59,808 bases of DNA from Ahrensia sp. (lineage in GTDB: Bacteria; Pseudomonadota; Alphaproteobacteria; Rhizobiales; Rhizobiaceae). How positions within the stretch are numbered: the stretch's first letter is position 1; every line of letters begins with the position of its first letter. The notes under the pieces were generated by a model. The model searched no databases. It saw only the letters and a list, made by a program, of their open reading frames with translations, and was not told the DNA's origin. The stretch covers positions 1-59,808 of the forward strand of contig NZXU01000035.1 of the NCBI GenBank assembly GCA_002698425.1. Direction: 5' to 3'. Positions 27,376 through 38,448 of the stretch are shown here, piece after piece. The translations under genes and the position numbers were made by a program.

Positions 27376-27933
27376 CTATACGGTATCGGTGCCGATGGTC
27401 AGCGTCGAAGCGTCGGCGAAGACGTGCGGCGGCTGTGGCAGGTTGATCGGCGCAGGTCCGCGCAGGATGCGGCCGGTGAAATCGAACACCGAGCCGTGGC
27501 AGGGGCAGTTCCATCCGTCGGCGCCGGAGTCGACGACCTTGGGAATGCAGCCCAGATGTGTGCAGTTCGCGGCAACGACGACCCAGTCCTTGGTCGCCTC
27601 GTCGGCCGGGCCGCCGATGCGCGGTTCGGCCGGTGCCGGATCCTTCAAATCGCTGTCGGTCAGCTCGGTGACCGCGCCGATTTCCGTTTCGGTCAGGCGG
27701 CGCACGAAATACGGCTTGCCGCGCCAGGTCACGATGATGGCCGCACCGGGCTCAATGGACGAAATATCGATGTCGACAGGCTGGCCGGCGGCGCGGACAG
27801 CCGCGTCCGGGCGCATCTGGTCGATAAATGGCCAGGCAAGACCCGCCACGCCGACCACACCGAGCATGCCGGAGGCGACGTAGATAAAGTCGCGGCGCGT
27901 TGTCTCATCAGCGGTGATTGTTTCTTCGCTCAC
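27376..27933 (-). CDS. petA: Rieske iron-sulfur subunit of the bc1 complex
   Basis: 185 aa from the GTG at 27933 (AGGA eight bases upstream); an in-frame GTG at 27960 is less likely. Twin-arginine-type N-terminus ([10 protein letters not shown]) then a membrane anchor, and the 2Fe-2S ligands CTHLGC (124-129) and CPCHGS (143-148). The disulfide cysteines are included in those boxes. First gene of the operon. Expression is plausibly under the PetR-like system at 9.7-12.4 kb. Confidence 0.97.
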   Translation of the reverse strand: MSEETITADETTRRDFIYVASGMLGVVGVAGLAWPFIDQMRPDAAVRAAGQPVDIDISSIEPGAAIIVTWRGKPYFVRRLTETEIGAVTELTDSDLKDPAPAEPRIGGPADEATKDWVVVAANCTHLGCIPKVVDSGADGWNCPCHGSVFDFTGRILRGPAPINLPQPPHVFADASTLTIGTDTV

Positions 27934-28113
27934 AGGAGCATTCCTTTCCGGTACAGTCACTGTGTCTGCGGGCGGTCAGGAACAGGCACGGGCAAGTGCC
28001 CGCGCCCGCAGCCACGTCCCCCGCGATCCCTTATTTCGGAAGTCCGCGCTTGTCCAGTCTCGACCATCGGATGATGGCAACTTGTCGCGCTGAAAATCCG
28101 TGGAAATTCGGTA

Positions 28114-30020
<1,907 letters not shown>

Positions 30021-30024
<4 letters not shown>

Positions 30025-31868
30025 TCCGCTGCGACTGCCTCCCCGGCATCGATGAAACCGCCTGACTGGCGCGCCCAGAGCTGGGCATAGAGCCCGTCCG
30101 ACTCGGCGAGTTCGGCATGCGTACCTTCCTCGACGATCGCGCCCTTGTCGAGCACGACCAGCCGGTCGAGCGACGAGATCGTCGACAGCCGGTGCGCGAT
30201 GGCGATCACGGTCTTGCCCTCCATCAGCGCATTGAGGTTTTCCTGGATCGCCGCCTCGACTTCCGAATCGAGCGCGGAGGTCGCCTCGTCCAGCACCAGG
30301 ATCGGCGCGTTCTTCAGGAAGACGCGCGCAATCGCTATGCGCTGGCGCTGGCCGCCCGACAGTTTCACGCCGCGTTCGCCGACATGCGCGTCATAGCCGG
30401 TACGGCCCTGCGGATCGGCGAGACCGAGAATGTAGTCATGCGCATTGGCGCGCTTGGCCGCCGCCACGATCTCCTCTTCGCTCGCATCCGGCTTGCCATA
30501 GGCGATGTTGTCGCGCACCGACCGGTGCAGTAGCGACGTGTCCTGGGTGACGACGCCGATCTGCGAGCGCAGCGAATCCTGCGTGACGGAAGCAATGTCC
30601 TGCCCGTCGATCAGGATGCGCCCGACCTCGAGATCGTAGAGCCTCAGCAGCACGTTCATCAGGGTCGACTTGCCGGCGCCGGAGCGTCCGACGAGGCCGA
30701 CCTTCTCGCCCGGCGCCACCGTCAGGGTCAGATCCTCGATCACGCCGCCCTCCTTGCCGTAATGGAAGCGGATGGCCTGGAACTCGATCTTGCCGTCGGG
30801 CACGGTCAGCGTCCCCGCGTTGGGCGCATCGCGCACGGCACGCGGCCGCGCGATCGTGCCCATGCCGTCGATCGCCATGCCGATATGCTCGAACAGCCCG
30901 GCCAGTTCCCACAGCACCCAGTGCGCCATGCCTTCAAGCCGCAACACCAGCCCGACCGCCACCGCGATCGCGCCGATGCTGGCCGATCCGGTGGTCCACG
31001 ACCAGATGCCGATCGCCCCGACCATGAACAAAAGCACCGAATTCGACGTATCGAGGCCGAAATTCAGCTTCGTCGTCAGCCGCATCTGCGGATGGACGGT
31101 CTTCAGAAAGTCGTCCATCGCCTCGCGCGCATAGGCCTCCTCGCGGCCGGAATGGGCGAACAGCTTCACCGTCATGATATTGGTGTAACTGTCGACCACG
31201 CGGCCCGTCATGGTCGAGCGCGCATTCGACTGTTCTTCCGAGATCCGCCGCATGCGTGGCAGGAAGTAGCGCAGCATGCCGGCATAAAAGACCAGCCAGA
31301 CGAGGAACGGCAGCATCAGCCGGAAATCCAGCGCCGCGACCAGCACCAGCGTGCCGATGAAATAGACGACGACATAGATGAGAACATCGAGGATCTTCAC
31401 CACCGTCTCGCGCACGCCGAGCGCCGTCTGCATCATCTTGGTCGCCACGCGGCCCGCAAATTCGTCCTGGTAGAAACCAAAGCTTTGGCCGAGCAGGTAG
31501 CGATGCGCCTTCCAGCGGATCAGCATCGGGTAATTGCCGAAGATCGTCTGGTGCATCACCATCGTGTGGAGCAGCGAAAGCCCCGGCAGCAGAACGAGTA
31601 TGACGAAGCCCATCCCGGCGAGCGTCCAGCCCTCGTCGGCGAGGAAGGTCGCGCGGTCGGCCCCGGCCAGCCAGTCGATGATGTTGCCGAGGAAGCCGAA
31701 CAGCGCCACCTGCAGCGCCGAGATCGCCGCGATCAGCACCGACGTTATCGCCAGCCAGGGCCAGATGCCCTTCGTATAGTGCCAGCAGAAGGCGAACAGG
31801 GTCGTCGGAGGCTGTTCGGGCACCTCCGCGGGAAAGGGATCGATACGTTTTTCAAACCACGAAAGCAT
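30021..31868 (-). CDS. ABC exporter half-transporter, permease-ATPase (first of pair)
   Basis: 615 aa with the same plan: membrane domain, then Walker A GRSGAGKST (about residue 392), LSGGQRQR and ILVLDEATSALD. Both partners keep the catalytic Glu after Walker B, so unlike many heterodimeric exporters neither site looks degenerate. A 420-base region upstream contains a short reading frame and an operator-like palindrome that may control the pair. Confidence 0.93.
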
Positions 31869-32042
31869 GGCTTACCTCTTGGCGGTCAATATGGTGTCCG
31901 ATCGGGGATCGGCGAGATGACGGGTTGCGCAGCGGCGCGAAGCGATTGGACGAATCCGGGTCCGGCACGGCCGGAAATGCGGATGCAACAACAATGAACT
32001 CAGGCGAAAGGAACATGACCGTAATCCGTCTTGGTGAAACCA

Positions 32043-32091
32043 AAACCGGCGGTCACGAGAAAAAGACTGGTTTTATTCGAACCGCTGGTTT
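32043..32091. promoter_or_regulatory. Hairpin in the ABC exporter leader
   Basis: AAACCGGCGGT (32043-32053) and ACCGCTGGTTT (32081-32091) pair with one mismatch around a T-rich, 27-base loop. It lies just behind the stop of the 28-codon ORF, where a leader-peptide attenuator would sit, but also 175 bases from the exporter start, so the role is speculative. Confidence 0.35.
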
Positions 32092-32092
32092 G

Positions 32093-32179
32093 TCAGGCGA
32101 GAACTGGAAAATCCGCTCGTGGGAGCATCAGAACGCCTGCGGGGAGCGCGACGCGCATCGGAATGCAAATGACTTCCAT
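32093..32179 (-). CDS. Possible 28-residue leader peptide or small protein
   Basis: ATG at 32179 with an excellent ribosome site AAGGAGG five bases ahead, reading MEVICIPMRVALPAGV..., hydrophobic with two Pro-containing turns (28 codons, TGA). It lies upstream of, and in the same direction as, the ABC exporter genes. No amino acid run of the type used in biosynthetic attenuation is seen. The strong ribosome site is the main support; no homologue was recognised. An overlapping frame on the other strand has a poor start. Confidence 0.45.
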   Translation of the reverse strand: MEVICIPMRVALPAGVLMLPRADFPVLA

Positions 32180-32215
32180 TGTCGCCTCCTTGGATTGCGG
32201 TTGACCGGTGCTTCA

Positions 32216-32231
32216 TATACCGACCGGTCCG
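32216..32231. promoter_or_regulatory. TetR-type operator-like palindrome
   Basis: TATACCGACCGGTCCG resembles the TetR-family operator pattern TAGACCGACCGGTCTA (13 of 16). It lies 37 bases upstream of the small ORF on the exporter side. No TetR gene is present in this window, so any cognate regulator is elsewhere. Confidence 0.45.
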
Positions 32232-32288
32232 CCGGAACTAGTGCCAATCGGCCACAGTTTAACTCTCCTGCCATGAACTGACGCTGCC

Positions 32289-32762
32289 GTGACGGAACCG
32301 AAAACCATCGAAATTGCGCTTTATCAGCCGGATATTCCCGGAAATACCGGCACGATCCTGCGTCTTGCCGCCTGCCTCGGCGCGCTCGTGCATGTGATCG
32401 AGCCGGCCGGTTTCGACCTCTCCGACCGCGCCCTGAAACGCGCCGGCATGGACTACCTGGAGATGGCGGCGCTCCGCCGCCATGTCGGGTGGAGGGACTT
32501 CGAGACCTGGCGGAGGACGGAGGGCAAGCGCCTCGTCCTGCTGACCACCAAGGCCGAAACGCCCTACACCGCGCACGGCTTTGCGTCCGGCGACATCCTC
32601 CTCTTCGGCCGCGAGTCGGCTGGCGTCCCCGAAACGGTGCACGAGGCCGCCGAGACGCGCCTGACGATCCCGATGGCGGCCGGCGCGCGCTCGATCAACC
32701 TCGCCCTCTCCGTCGCCATGGTCGCCGGCGAGGCCATGCGGCAGCGCGCCTGGCGGCCATGA
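32289..32762 (+). CDS. trmL: tRNA (cytidine/uridine-34-2'-O)-methyltransferase, TrmL
   Basis: 157-residue SPOUT methyltransferase acting on wobble position 34 of tRNA-Leu. Features: N-terminal ALYQPDIPGNTGTILRLAA, the knot motif LLFGRESAGVPE and the C-terminal SINLALSVAMVAGEAMRQ. Starts with GTG, without a clear ribosome site. Confidence 0.93.
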   Translation: MTEPKTIEIALYQPDIPGNTGTILRLAACLGALVHVIEPAGFDLSDRALKRAGMDYLEMAALRRHVGWRDFETWRRTEGKRLVLLTTKAETPYTAHGFASGDILLFGRESAGVPETVHEAAETRLTIPMAAGARSINLALSVAMVAGEAMRQRAWRP

Positions 32763-32767
32763 CCCGG

Positions 32768-33211
32768 TCAGGCCGGCTTCGGCTTCTTCCGCCGCATCGC
32801 CAGCCCATCGCGCATGTTCAGTCCCAGCAGCACGAAATTCGACGCCCCGGCGACCAGTTCGATCCCCTGCACGACCATGAAGGATGTGTCGAACGCGCCC
32901 TGCCCCGCCTTCACGGCAAGAAACACGGCGCTTGGCACGAGAACGAGGATCCCCGTCGCCGCGATGATCCTCATGCGCGCCTTCTTGGCATTGACGACCG
33001 GGCTCCTCCATTTCGCGCCGAGCAAGAAGCCGGTGCCGCCGGCCGCCGCCATGGCGGGAACCAGCACAGCCAGCCCGTAAAGAACGCCCGTCTTCACGGC
33101 GGCGATCTGATCAGGTGTGCCGAACAGCTCGGAAATGACCGTCGAGATCCAGAATGTCGCGATGGTCGCGAGCGCCAGCGCGCCCGAAATGGCATGGATA
33201 CGCAGTTTCAT
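32768..33211 (-). CDS. Small four-helix integral membrane protein
   Basis: 147 aa, four hydrophobic segments (about 9-29, 42-64, 83-101, 110-132) with a positively charged C-terminal tail (MRRKKPKPA). No family recognised. Preceded by AGAGG. It shares a regulatory region with the divergent MarR gene, in which two palindromes lie, so it is likely to be regulated by that MarR protein, perhaps as an efflux or membrane-protection factor; that is inference. Confidence 0.82.
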   Translation of the reverse strand: MKLRIHAISGALALATIATFWISTVISELFGTPDQIAAVKTGVLYGLAVLVPAMAAAGGTGFLLGAKWRSPVVNAKKARMRIIAATGILVLVPSAVFLAVKAGQGAFDTSFMVVQGIELVAGASNFVLLGLNMRDGLAMRRKKPKPA

Positions 33212-33223
33212 GACAACCTCTTA

Positions 33224-33245
33224 TTTAGATAGCATGCTATATAAA
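33224..33245. promoter_or_regulatory. MarR operator site 1
   Basis: TTTA-G-ATAGCATGCTAT-A-TAAA is symmetric around the central 12 bases ATAGCATGCTAT. It lies 13 bases upstream of the membrane-protein start. The core resembles the TTAGCAAGCTAA site of the MarR-family member SlyA. Confidence 0.65.
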
Positions 33246-33254
33246 TAAGTTTGT

Positions 33255-33266
33255 ATAGCTCGCTAT
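33255..33266. promoter_or_regulatory. MarR operator site 2
   Basis: ATAGC-TC-GCTAT repeats the core of site 1. It sits 26 bases from the first and 18 bases before the MarR ATG at 33285, consistent with cooperative autoregulation. Confidence 0.6.
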
Positions 33267-33284
33267 GCAATGCTATTTCGACCC

Positions 33285-33713
33285 ATGGATTTCAAAAAAG
33301 ACGAGTCGGCCGGTTATCTGGCCAACCACATGGCGCGCCTGTTCGCCAACGCGCTGCACGAACGCATCCGCCCGCTCGGCCTCGCCCCCGCCCAGTTCAT
33401 GACGCTTCTCGAGTTGTGGGAGAAGGACGGCCTGACCCAGAAGGACCTCGTACGCCGCCTCGACATCGAGCAGGCGACCATGGCCAACACGCTGAAGCGC
33501 ATGGAACGCGATGGCCTGATCGAGAAGCAGGAAAACCCGAAAGACCGCCGCGCCCAGCTCATCCGCATCACCGACAAGGCCCGCGGCCTGCAGAACGAAG
33601 CAATAGCCGCCGCCAATGAAGTGAACGGCATCGCGCTGTCAGGACTGTCGGAGGATGAGCGACGGGTCTTCATCAGGACTATGTCCCGCGTGATCGGGGC
33701 GTTGCAGCGCTAG
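33285..33713 (+). CDS. MarR-family transcription regulator
   Basis: 142 aa winged-helix regulator: LTQKDLVRRLDIEQATMANTL includes the recognition helix, and KDRRAQLIRIT the wing. The ATG at 33285 begins MDFKKDESAGYL; an upstream ATG at 33270 is possible; neither has a good ribosome site, so a leaderless transcript is possible. Divergent from the small membrane protein with two operator-like palindromes between. Confidence 0.92.
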   Translation: MDFKKDESAGYLANHMARLFANALHERIRPLGLAPAQFMTLLELWEKDGLTQKDLVRRLDIEQATMANTLKRMERDGLIEKQENPKDRRAQLIRITDKARGLQNEAIAAANEVNGIALSGLSEDERRVFIRTMSRVIGALQR

Positions 33714-33797
33714 CCTTCGGGCCGTGGTTCAAGAAATGTTAGCGTTTCCGCTTCTAGATTCCGTCTCCGGTCAAGGAAGCACTGTCGGACCATCCTG

Positions 33798-34580
33798 ATG
33801 AAATCCACACGGGTCCTCCCGCAACTCAGCACGCTGCGCTCACCGCGCGTTTTGCGCAACATGGCGAAGGCCGGCATCGTCTCGACCGTGCTTTCGGTCG
33901 CCATTACGGTGATCGCTTTGAATTTCATTTCCGACCGGAATTCCCTCCCGGCGGAAGACGCGCGCTCGGTTCTCAGGACCGGACTGCTGCTGAGCGCCTT
34001 CATTCCCGCCACCATCGCGCCAATCGTCGCCTGGTTCTTCCAGTCGATCATTTACACTTTGGAAGAGACACAGGCCCAGCTTGTGCGCGCGGCGCAGACG
34101 GATTTCCTGACCGGCCTTTTGAACCGCCACGGCTTCTACACATCGGCAGGCGAGATCATCGACACCGCGCGCGAGGCGGGCCACCCGGTCGCAGCCCTGA
34201 TACTCGACGTCGATCACTTCAAGGCGATCAACGACACCCATGGCCACGATTGCGGAGACACGGCAATCTGCCACATCGCCGGCCGGATCCGCGACCGGAT
34301 CGCCGACGGCGCCGCGGCGCGTATCGGCGGCGAGGAATTTGCGGTGATCGTGTCGGGAATGTCGATACGCGATGTGATGCGACTAGCCGAGGATTTGCGG
34401 TCGACCTGCGAGAAGACGCCTTTTCGTTTCGAGGACAAGACGGTCTGGATGACCGTCAGCATCGGCGCAGCCATCAGCTGTCACGAGGACGCGGAACTCC
34501 GCGACCTGCTCAAACGAGCCGACATCGCGCTCTACAAGGCCAAAGAAGAGGGCCGGAACCGTATCGCGAACGCGGCTTGA
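33798..34580 (+). CDS. Membrane-bound diguanylate cyclase (GGDEF)
   Basis: 260 aa. Two membrane helices (about 26-44 and 59-78) form a short sensor, followed by a GGDEF domain with DVDHFKAINDTHGHDCGD and the active-site motif GGEEF at about 177-181, which permits c-di-GMP synthesis. No obvious inhibitory RxxD site just before GGEEF. There is no EAL domain. It would govern surface versus motile lifestyle. Confidence 0.93.
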   Translation: MKSTRVLPQLSTLRSPRVLRNMAKAGIVSTVLSVAITVIALNFISDRNSLPAEDARSVLRTGLLLSAFIPATIAPIVAWFFQSIIYTLEETQAQLVRAAQTDFLTGLLNRHGFYTSAGEIIDTAREAGHPVAALILDVDHFKAINDTHGHDCGDTAICHIAGRIRDRIADGAAARIGGEEFAVIVSGMSIRDVMRLAEDLRSTCEKTPFRFEDKTVWMTVSIGAAISCHEDAELRDLLKRADIALYKAKEEGRNRIANAA

Positions 34581-34586
34581 AGCGTC

Positions 34587-35036
34587 CTAACGCGAAGCCG
34601 CCTCCGCCCGCATTTCCCGATGCGCGATGCCGGCCTCGAAATACTCCTCGGAGCACACTGTAAATCCCAGCCGCTCGTAGAACGGCACCGCCTGCGCCTG
34701 GCTTGAAAGAAAGAAGGGCCGTCCCCGCGCCTCGCCTGAAAGATCGTCCATCATGAAGCGCATCAGCGCCTCGCCGATCCGCCGGCCCCGGGCTTCCCTC
34801 GTCACCGCGACCCGTTCGATCTTGATCTTGTCGTCCAGGACGCGTGCCCGCGCAGTCGCGATGGCGCGGCCATCGATCTCGGCGATGTAATGGACCGCCT
34901 CGCCGTCGCGCCCGTCCGCCTCGATCGCCGGATCGACCGCTTGCTCCTGTTGGAAAACAGTTTCGCGGATCGTCCGGCAGGCGGTCATCTCGTCGCGCGT
35001 CGTCACGCGCCGGCACAGGGGCGAAGTGGATTGCAT
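34587..35036 (-). CDS. GNAT-family N-acetyltransferase
   Basis: 149 aa. GNAT fold with the acetyl-CoA loop VTREARGRRIGEALMRFM and the C-terminal FYERLGFTVCSEEYFEAG, as in ElaA-type enzymes. Substrate unknown. Downstream (13 bases) of a small hypothetical gene on the same strand. Confidence 0.88.
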   Translation of the reverse strand: MQSTSPLCRRVTTRDEMTACRTIRETVFQQEQAVDPAIEADGRDGEAVHYIAEIDGRAIATARARVLDDKIKIERVAVTREARGRRIGEALMRFMMDDLSGEARGRPFFLSSQAQAVPFYERLGFTVCSEEYFEAGIAHREMRAEAASR

Positions 35037-35049
35037 GGTTGGTCCGTAT

Positions 35050-35301
35050 TCAGTCTGCGGTGGGCAGCCGTCTCATGGTGAACTCGATCACGTCGCCGTC
35101 GAGCACGCGCCAGCTTTCCACCTGGGTCCAGTAGGCTGCTTTCGGAAACTGGTCGAACCATTCGCGCGCCTTGCGCCGCGCGGCGGGCCGCTGGAGCCGG
35201 AAGGTTTCGCGCACGAAGCTGTCCTTGCGGACCGATGCGATCTCGCGGCTCTTGTCGAGCTGCCGGCTGACAGCCGACCGGGGAGGCTTGGGTGGAAGCA
35301 T
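35050..35301 (-). CDS. Hypothetical 83-aa protein
   Basis: A small basic protein: Arg/Lys-rich N-terminus (MLPPKPPRSAVSRQLDK), then REWFDQFPKAAYWTQVESWR and a beta-like C-terminus (DGDVIEFTMRRLP). No domain recognised. GGGGGT stands upstream. Divergent from hemF and probably co-transcribed with the acetyltransferase gene. Confidence 0.75.
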   Translation of the reverse strand: MLPPKPPRSAVSRQLDKSREIASVRKDSFVRETFRLQRPAARRKAREWFDQFPKAAYWTQVESWRVLDGDVIEFTMRRLPTAD

Positions 35302-35449
35302 GATTCTGACCCCCGTAGTGCAACCGAGTTTAGATGGTGGCGCACCGCTGTCAATTCCACCGTGTATGACGCCGGGACGGGCTTGGAATCGCATTCACGA
35401 ATCGTTAACCCGAGACGAAACCCGATCCCGGAGGAGCTGAGTCCCTGCC

Positions 35450-36364
35450 ATGCAGCAACGCCCAAACCTGCCTGTCGGCCTGCCGGCGGACATCGAGGAC
35501 AAGAAGGCGGCGGCGCGCGCATGGTTCGAGGAGTTGCGCGACCATATCTGCGCGGCCTTCGAGAAGATCGAGGACGATCTCTCCGGCCCGTTCTCCGAAT
35601 ATGCCCCCGGGCGCTTTCACCGCCAGCCCTGGCTGCGCGACGACGGCGCGGGCGGCGGCGGCACCATGTCGATGCTCTACGGCCGCGTTTTCGAGAAGGT
35701 CGGCGTCCACACCTCGACGGTGCATGGCGAATTCTCGCCGGAATTCCGCAAGCAGATCCCCGGCGCCGAGGAGGATCCGCGCTTCTGGGCCTCCGGCATC
35801 TCGCTGATCGCCCACCCGCAGAACCCGAATGTGCCGGCCGTTCACATGAATACGCGCATGGTCGTCACCACCAGCTGGTGGTTCGGCGGCGGCGCGGACC
35901 TGACGCCAGTGCTCGACCGGCGCCGCACCCAGGAAGACGCGGACACCGTCGCCTTCCACAAATCCTTCCAGCTGACCTGCTCGAAACACCCGGTTTCCGA
36001 TTATCCGAAGATGAAGCAATGGTGCGACGACTACTTCTATCTGCCGCACCGCAAGGAGCCGCGCGGCGTCGGCGGCATATTCTACGACTGGCAGCATTCC
36101 GACGACGCCGAGGGCGGCTGGCAGGCGGATTTCGCCTTCACCCAGGATGTCGGCCGGACCTTCGCGATCGTCTATCCCTATCTGGTGCGCAAGAATTTCA
36201 ACGAGCCCTGGAATGACGACGACCGCGAGGAACAGCTGGTGCGCCGCGGCCGCTATGTCGAGTTCAACCTGCTCTATGATCGCGGCACGATTTTCGGCCT
36301 GAAGACCGGCGGCAATGTCGACTCCATCCTGTCGTCCATGCCGCCCGCGGTGAAGTGGCCGTAA
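35450..36364 (+). CDS. hemF: Aerobic coproporphyrinogen III oxidase
   Basis: 304 aa. Converts coproporphyrinogen III to protoporphyrinogen IX using oxygen. Signature segments [40 protein letters not shown] and [15 protein letters not shown] are all present. GGAGGAG lies upstream. Downstream is a MOSC-domain gene 13 bases away. Confidence 0.97.
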   Translation: MQQRPNLPVGLPADIEDKKAAARAWFEELRDHICAAFEKIEDDLSGPFSEYAPGRFHRQPWLRDDGAGGGGTMSMLYGRVFEKVGVHTSTVHGEFSPEFRKQIPGAEEDPRFWASGISLIAHPQNPNVPAVHMNTRMVVTTSWWFGGGADLTPVLDRRRTQEDADTVAFHKSFQLTCSKHPVSDYPKMKQWCDDYFYLPHRKEPRGVGGIFYDWQHSDDAEGGWQADFAFTQDVGRTFAIVYPYLVRKNFNEPWNDDDREEQLVRRGRYVEFNLLYDRGTIFGLKTGGNVDSILSSMPPAVKWP

Positions 36365-36377
36365 GCGGCCCGGTCCG

Positions 36378-36890
36378 TTGACCGACACGATCGCAGAACT
36401 GACCAGCCGGTTCCCGCGTCAGGGAACGGTCACGTGGATCGGCGTCCGCCCGGAACGCAAGGCGCCGCTGGTCCCCGTATCCTCTGTCGAGATCACGCCA
36501 AACGGCCTCGCCGGCGATCATCGCAACCGCCCCGGCAAGCGCACCGTCACGCTGATCCAGTCCGAGCACCTGCCGGTCATCGCCTCGCTCGCCGGTCTGG
36601 ATCCGCTCGATCCGGCTCTTCTCCGCCGCAACATCGTCATCGGCGGCATCAATCTCATCGCGTTGCGCAATCGCACCTTCCGCGTGGGCACGGCCCTGCT
36701 GCGCGGCACCGGCGTCTGCGCGCCCTGCAGCCGCATGGAACAAATCCTCGGTCCCGGCGGTTACAACGCCATGCGCGGCCATGGCGGCATTACCGCCGAG
36801 GTCGTTGACCCCGGAACCGTCAAGCTCGGCGACGCATTGACATGGGACAATGCGGACGGCCGGCACAAAGGCGACAATCTTCCGGGTTAG
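36378..36890 (+). CDS. MOSC-domain protein
   Basis: 170 aa, one MOSC domain, which is found fused to molybdenum cofactor sulfurases; the conserved cysteine is in GVCAPCSRME, and TPNGLAGDHRNRPGKRTVTL holds the N-terminal part. Starts with TTG, because no ATG or GTG is available in frame nearby. Co-directional with hemF. May deliver sulfur or detoxify N-hydroxylated bases, but the role is not proven. Confidence 0.85.
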   Translation: MTDTIAELTSRFPRQGTVTWIGVRPERKAPLVPVSSVEITPNGLAGDHRNRPGKRTVTLIQSEHLPVIASLAGLDPLDPALLRRNIVIGGINLIALRNRTFRVGTALLRGTGVCAPCSRMEQILGPGGYNAMRGHGGITAEVVDPGTVKLGDALTWDNADGRHKGDNLPG

Positions 36891-36920
36891 GGGAATCGAA
36901 CCCGCAGAGGAGGAAACACC

Positions 36921-37100
36921 ATGAAACAGTACGAATGCCTCGTTCCGGGCTGTTCCTGGCAGACCCATGCCGAGGAAGAGGCCGAAATCGTCCGCCGCGC
37001 ATCCGAACATATGCGCACTGCCCATGACGGCATGGAAGTCCGCGAATCGACGGTCGAGCAGATCAAGTCGCGGATCCACGAGGCCGAAGCCTCATCCTAA
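36921..37100 (+). CDS. DUF1059-type small zinc-finger-like protein
   Basis: 59 residues, MKQYECLVPGCSWQTHAE..., with Cys6, Cys11, His30 and His35 in a C2H2-like arrangement, then an amphipathic helix. Resembles the DUF1059 family. AGAGGAGGAAAC precedes the ATG, a strong ribosome site. It follows the MOSC gene by 30 bases. Confidence 0.82.
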   Translation: MKQYECLVPGCSWQTHAEEEAEIVRRASEHMRTAHDGMEVRESTVEQIKSRIHEAEASS

Positions 37101-37185
37101 CAGGCTCCTGGCCTCGTTCAGAAGCGCTTCCAGGCGAAGTGGAAGCCAGTTCGCCGTCCGGAAGCGCGATAATAGGGAATAGAGC

Positions 37186-38448
37186 TCAATCGCTGTTTCT
37201 TGGAACTGCGAGTGAGTTCAGAAGCGTGTCGCGGTCGAGACGGAACCCGCTCTCGATCCAGCGCTCCTCCAGATCGCGCAGGGCCTGCCCCATTTGCGGG
37301 CCCTGCGAAAAGCCTGCCGCGATCATGTCGGCGCCCGCCAGCGGGAATTTCGGCTTTTTCCAGCTTTCCGCGAAACGCGTCAGCCGCGCATAGCCGGCAA
37401 CCGCCTCCAGCCATTCGGGATTCGCATCCGCCTTCGCCCGCGCCGAGGCCAGCGCCAGCCTGACGCGGTCCTGCACCGCATGCGCCTTCGACCGGTAGAG
37501 AAGCTTCGCGAATGCCGCCTCCGACAGCTCCGGCTTGACGTCCGGCGCCTCGGCCCAGTCGATCAGCCTGTCGCGCTCCGCATTGGAGAGCTTCCACCGT
37601 TCGGCGACAGCCGCCGCGCGGTCCGGCATATGCGGGATGATCGCGGCCAGCCGCAGCAGCGCCTGCGGCTGCCATTTGAACGCCTTTTCCGCATCGATCA
37701 GCGGGCGGATCGCGTCGATGCCCCATTTTTCCGATTCGGGCAGAACCCGGGTCAACACGCCCGCCTGCCGCATCCACAAGATCGCCCGCGACGGGTCCGG
37801 CGCTTCCAGGAGCCGTCGCATCTCAGTCCAGATCCGCTCCGCCGACAGGCCAGAAAGCCCGTCCTTCAGCCGCGTGCAGGCGAGCAGCCCGTGCGTGTCC
37901 GGCCGCCCGGTCCCGTACCAGGCAAAGAAGCGGAAGAACCTCAAAATGCGCAGATAATCCTCGCGGATGCGCTCCTCCGGCTCGCCGATGAAGCGAATCG
38001 CGCGGCTCTCGATATCGGCGAGCCCGCCGACATGGTCGATGATCGTCCCGTCCGCCTCGCAATAGAGCGCGTTAACGGTGAAGTCGCGCCGACGCGCATC
38101 CGCCTCCCAGTCGCGCCCGAAGCGCACCTTGGCGCGCCGCCCGTCCGTCTCGACATCCTCGCGCAAAGTTGTCGTCTCGAAGCCGTGATGGCCGGCGACG
38201 ATGATCACCGTGCCATGCTCGATGCCGCTCGGTACGGTCTTGAGGCCCGCCGCCTCGGCGCGCCGCACCGTTTCCTCGGGCAGGCATGTCGTGGCGATAT
38301 CGACATCGCCGATCGGCTCGCTGAACAGGTGGTTGCGCACCGCTCCGCCGACGACCCGCGCCTCCTCGCCATCGGCGGACAGCGCCGCCAGGATCGCCTG
38401 CAGCCGTTCGTCGCGCAGCCAATCCGCCTCGATTTTCCTGGCGCTCAA
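37186..38448 (-). CDS. cca: CCA-adding tRNA nucleotidyltransferase
   Basis: 420 aa class II polymerase that adds or repairs the 3' CCA of tRNAs. N-terminal catalytic signature VVGGAVRNHLF followed by the GDVDIATT metal-binding Asp pair, then RRRDFTVNALY and the EDYLRILRFFRF motif. Starts at TTG, which overlaps the stop of the NUDIX gene (TTGA) for coupled translation. Last gene of DUF1285-NUDIX-cca. Confidence 0.95.
   Translation of the reverse strand: MSARKIEADWLRDERLQAILAALSADGEEARVVGGAVRNHLFSEPIGDVDIATTCLPEETVRRAEAAGLKTVPSGIEHGTVIIVAGHHGFETTTLREDVETDGRRAKVRFGRDWEADARRRDFTVNALYCEADGTIIDHVGGLADIESRAIRFIGEPEERIREDYLRILRFFRFFAWYGTGRPDTHGLLACTRLKDGLSGLSAERIWTEMRRLLEAPDPSRAILWMRQAGVLTRVLPESEKWGIDAIRPLIDAEKAFKWQPQALLRLAAIIPHMPDRAAAVAERWKLSNAERDRLIDWAEAPDVKPELSEAAFAKLLYRSKAHAVQDRVRLALASARAKADANPEWLEAVAGYARLTRFAESWKKPKFPLAGADMIAAGFSQGPQMGQALRDLEERWIESGFRLDRDTLLNSLAVPRNSD

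Noticed and set aside
32015..32281. Plus-strand frame of 88 codons upstream of trmL
   Set aside because: AAGGA lies only two bases from the ATG, there is no recognised domain, and it opposes the better-placed 28-codon ORF.
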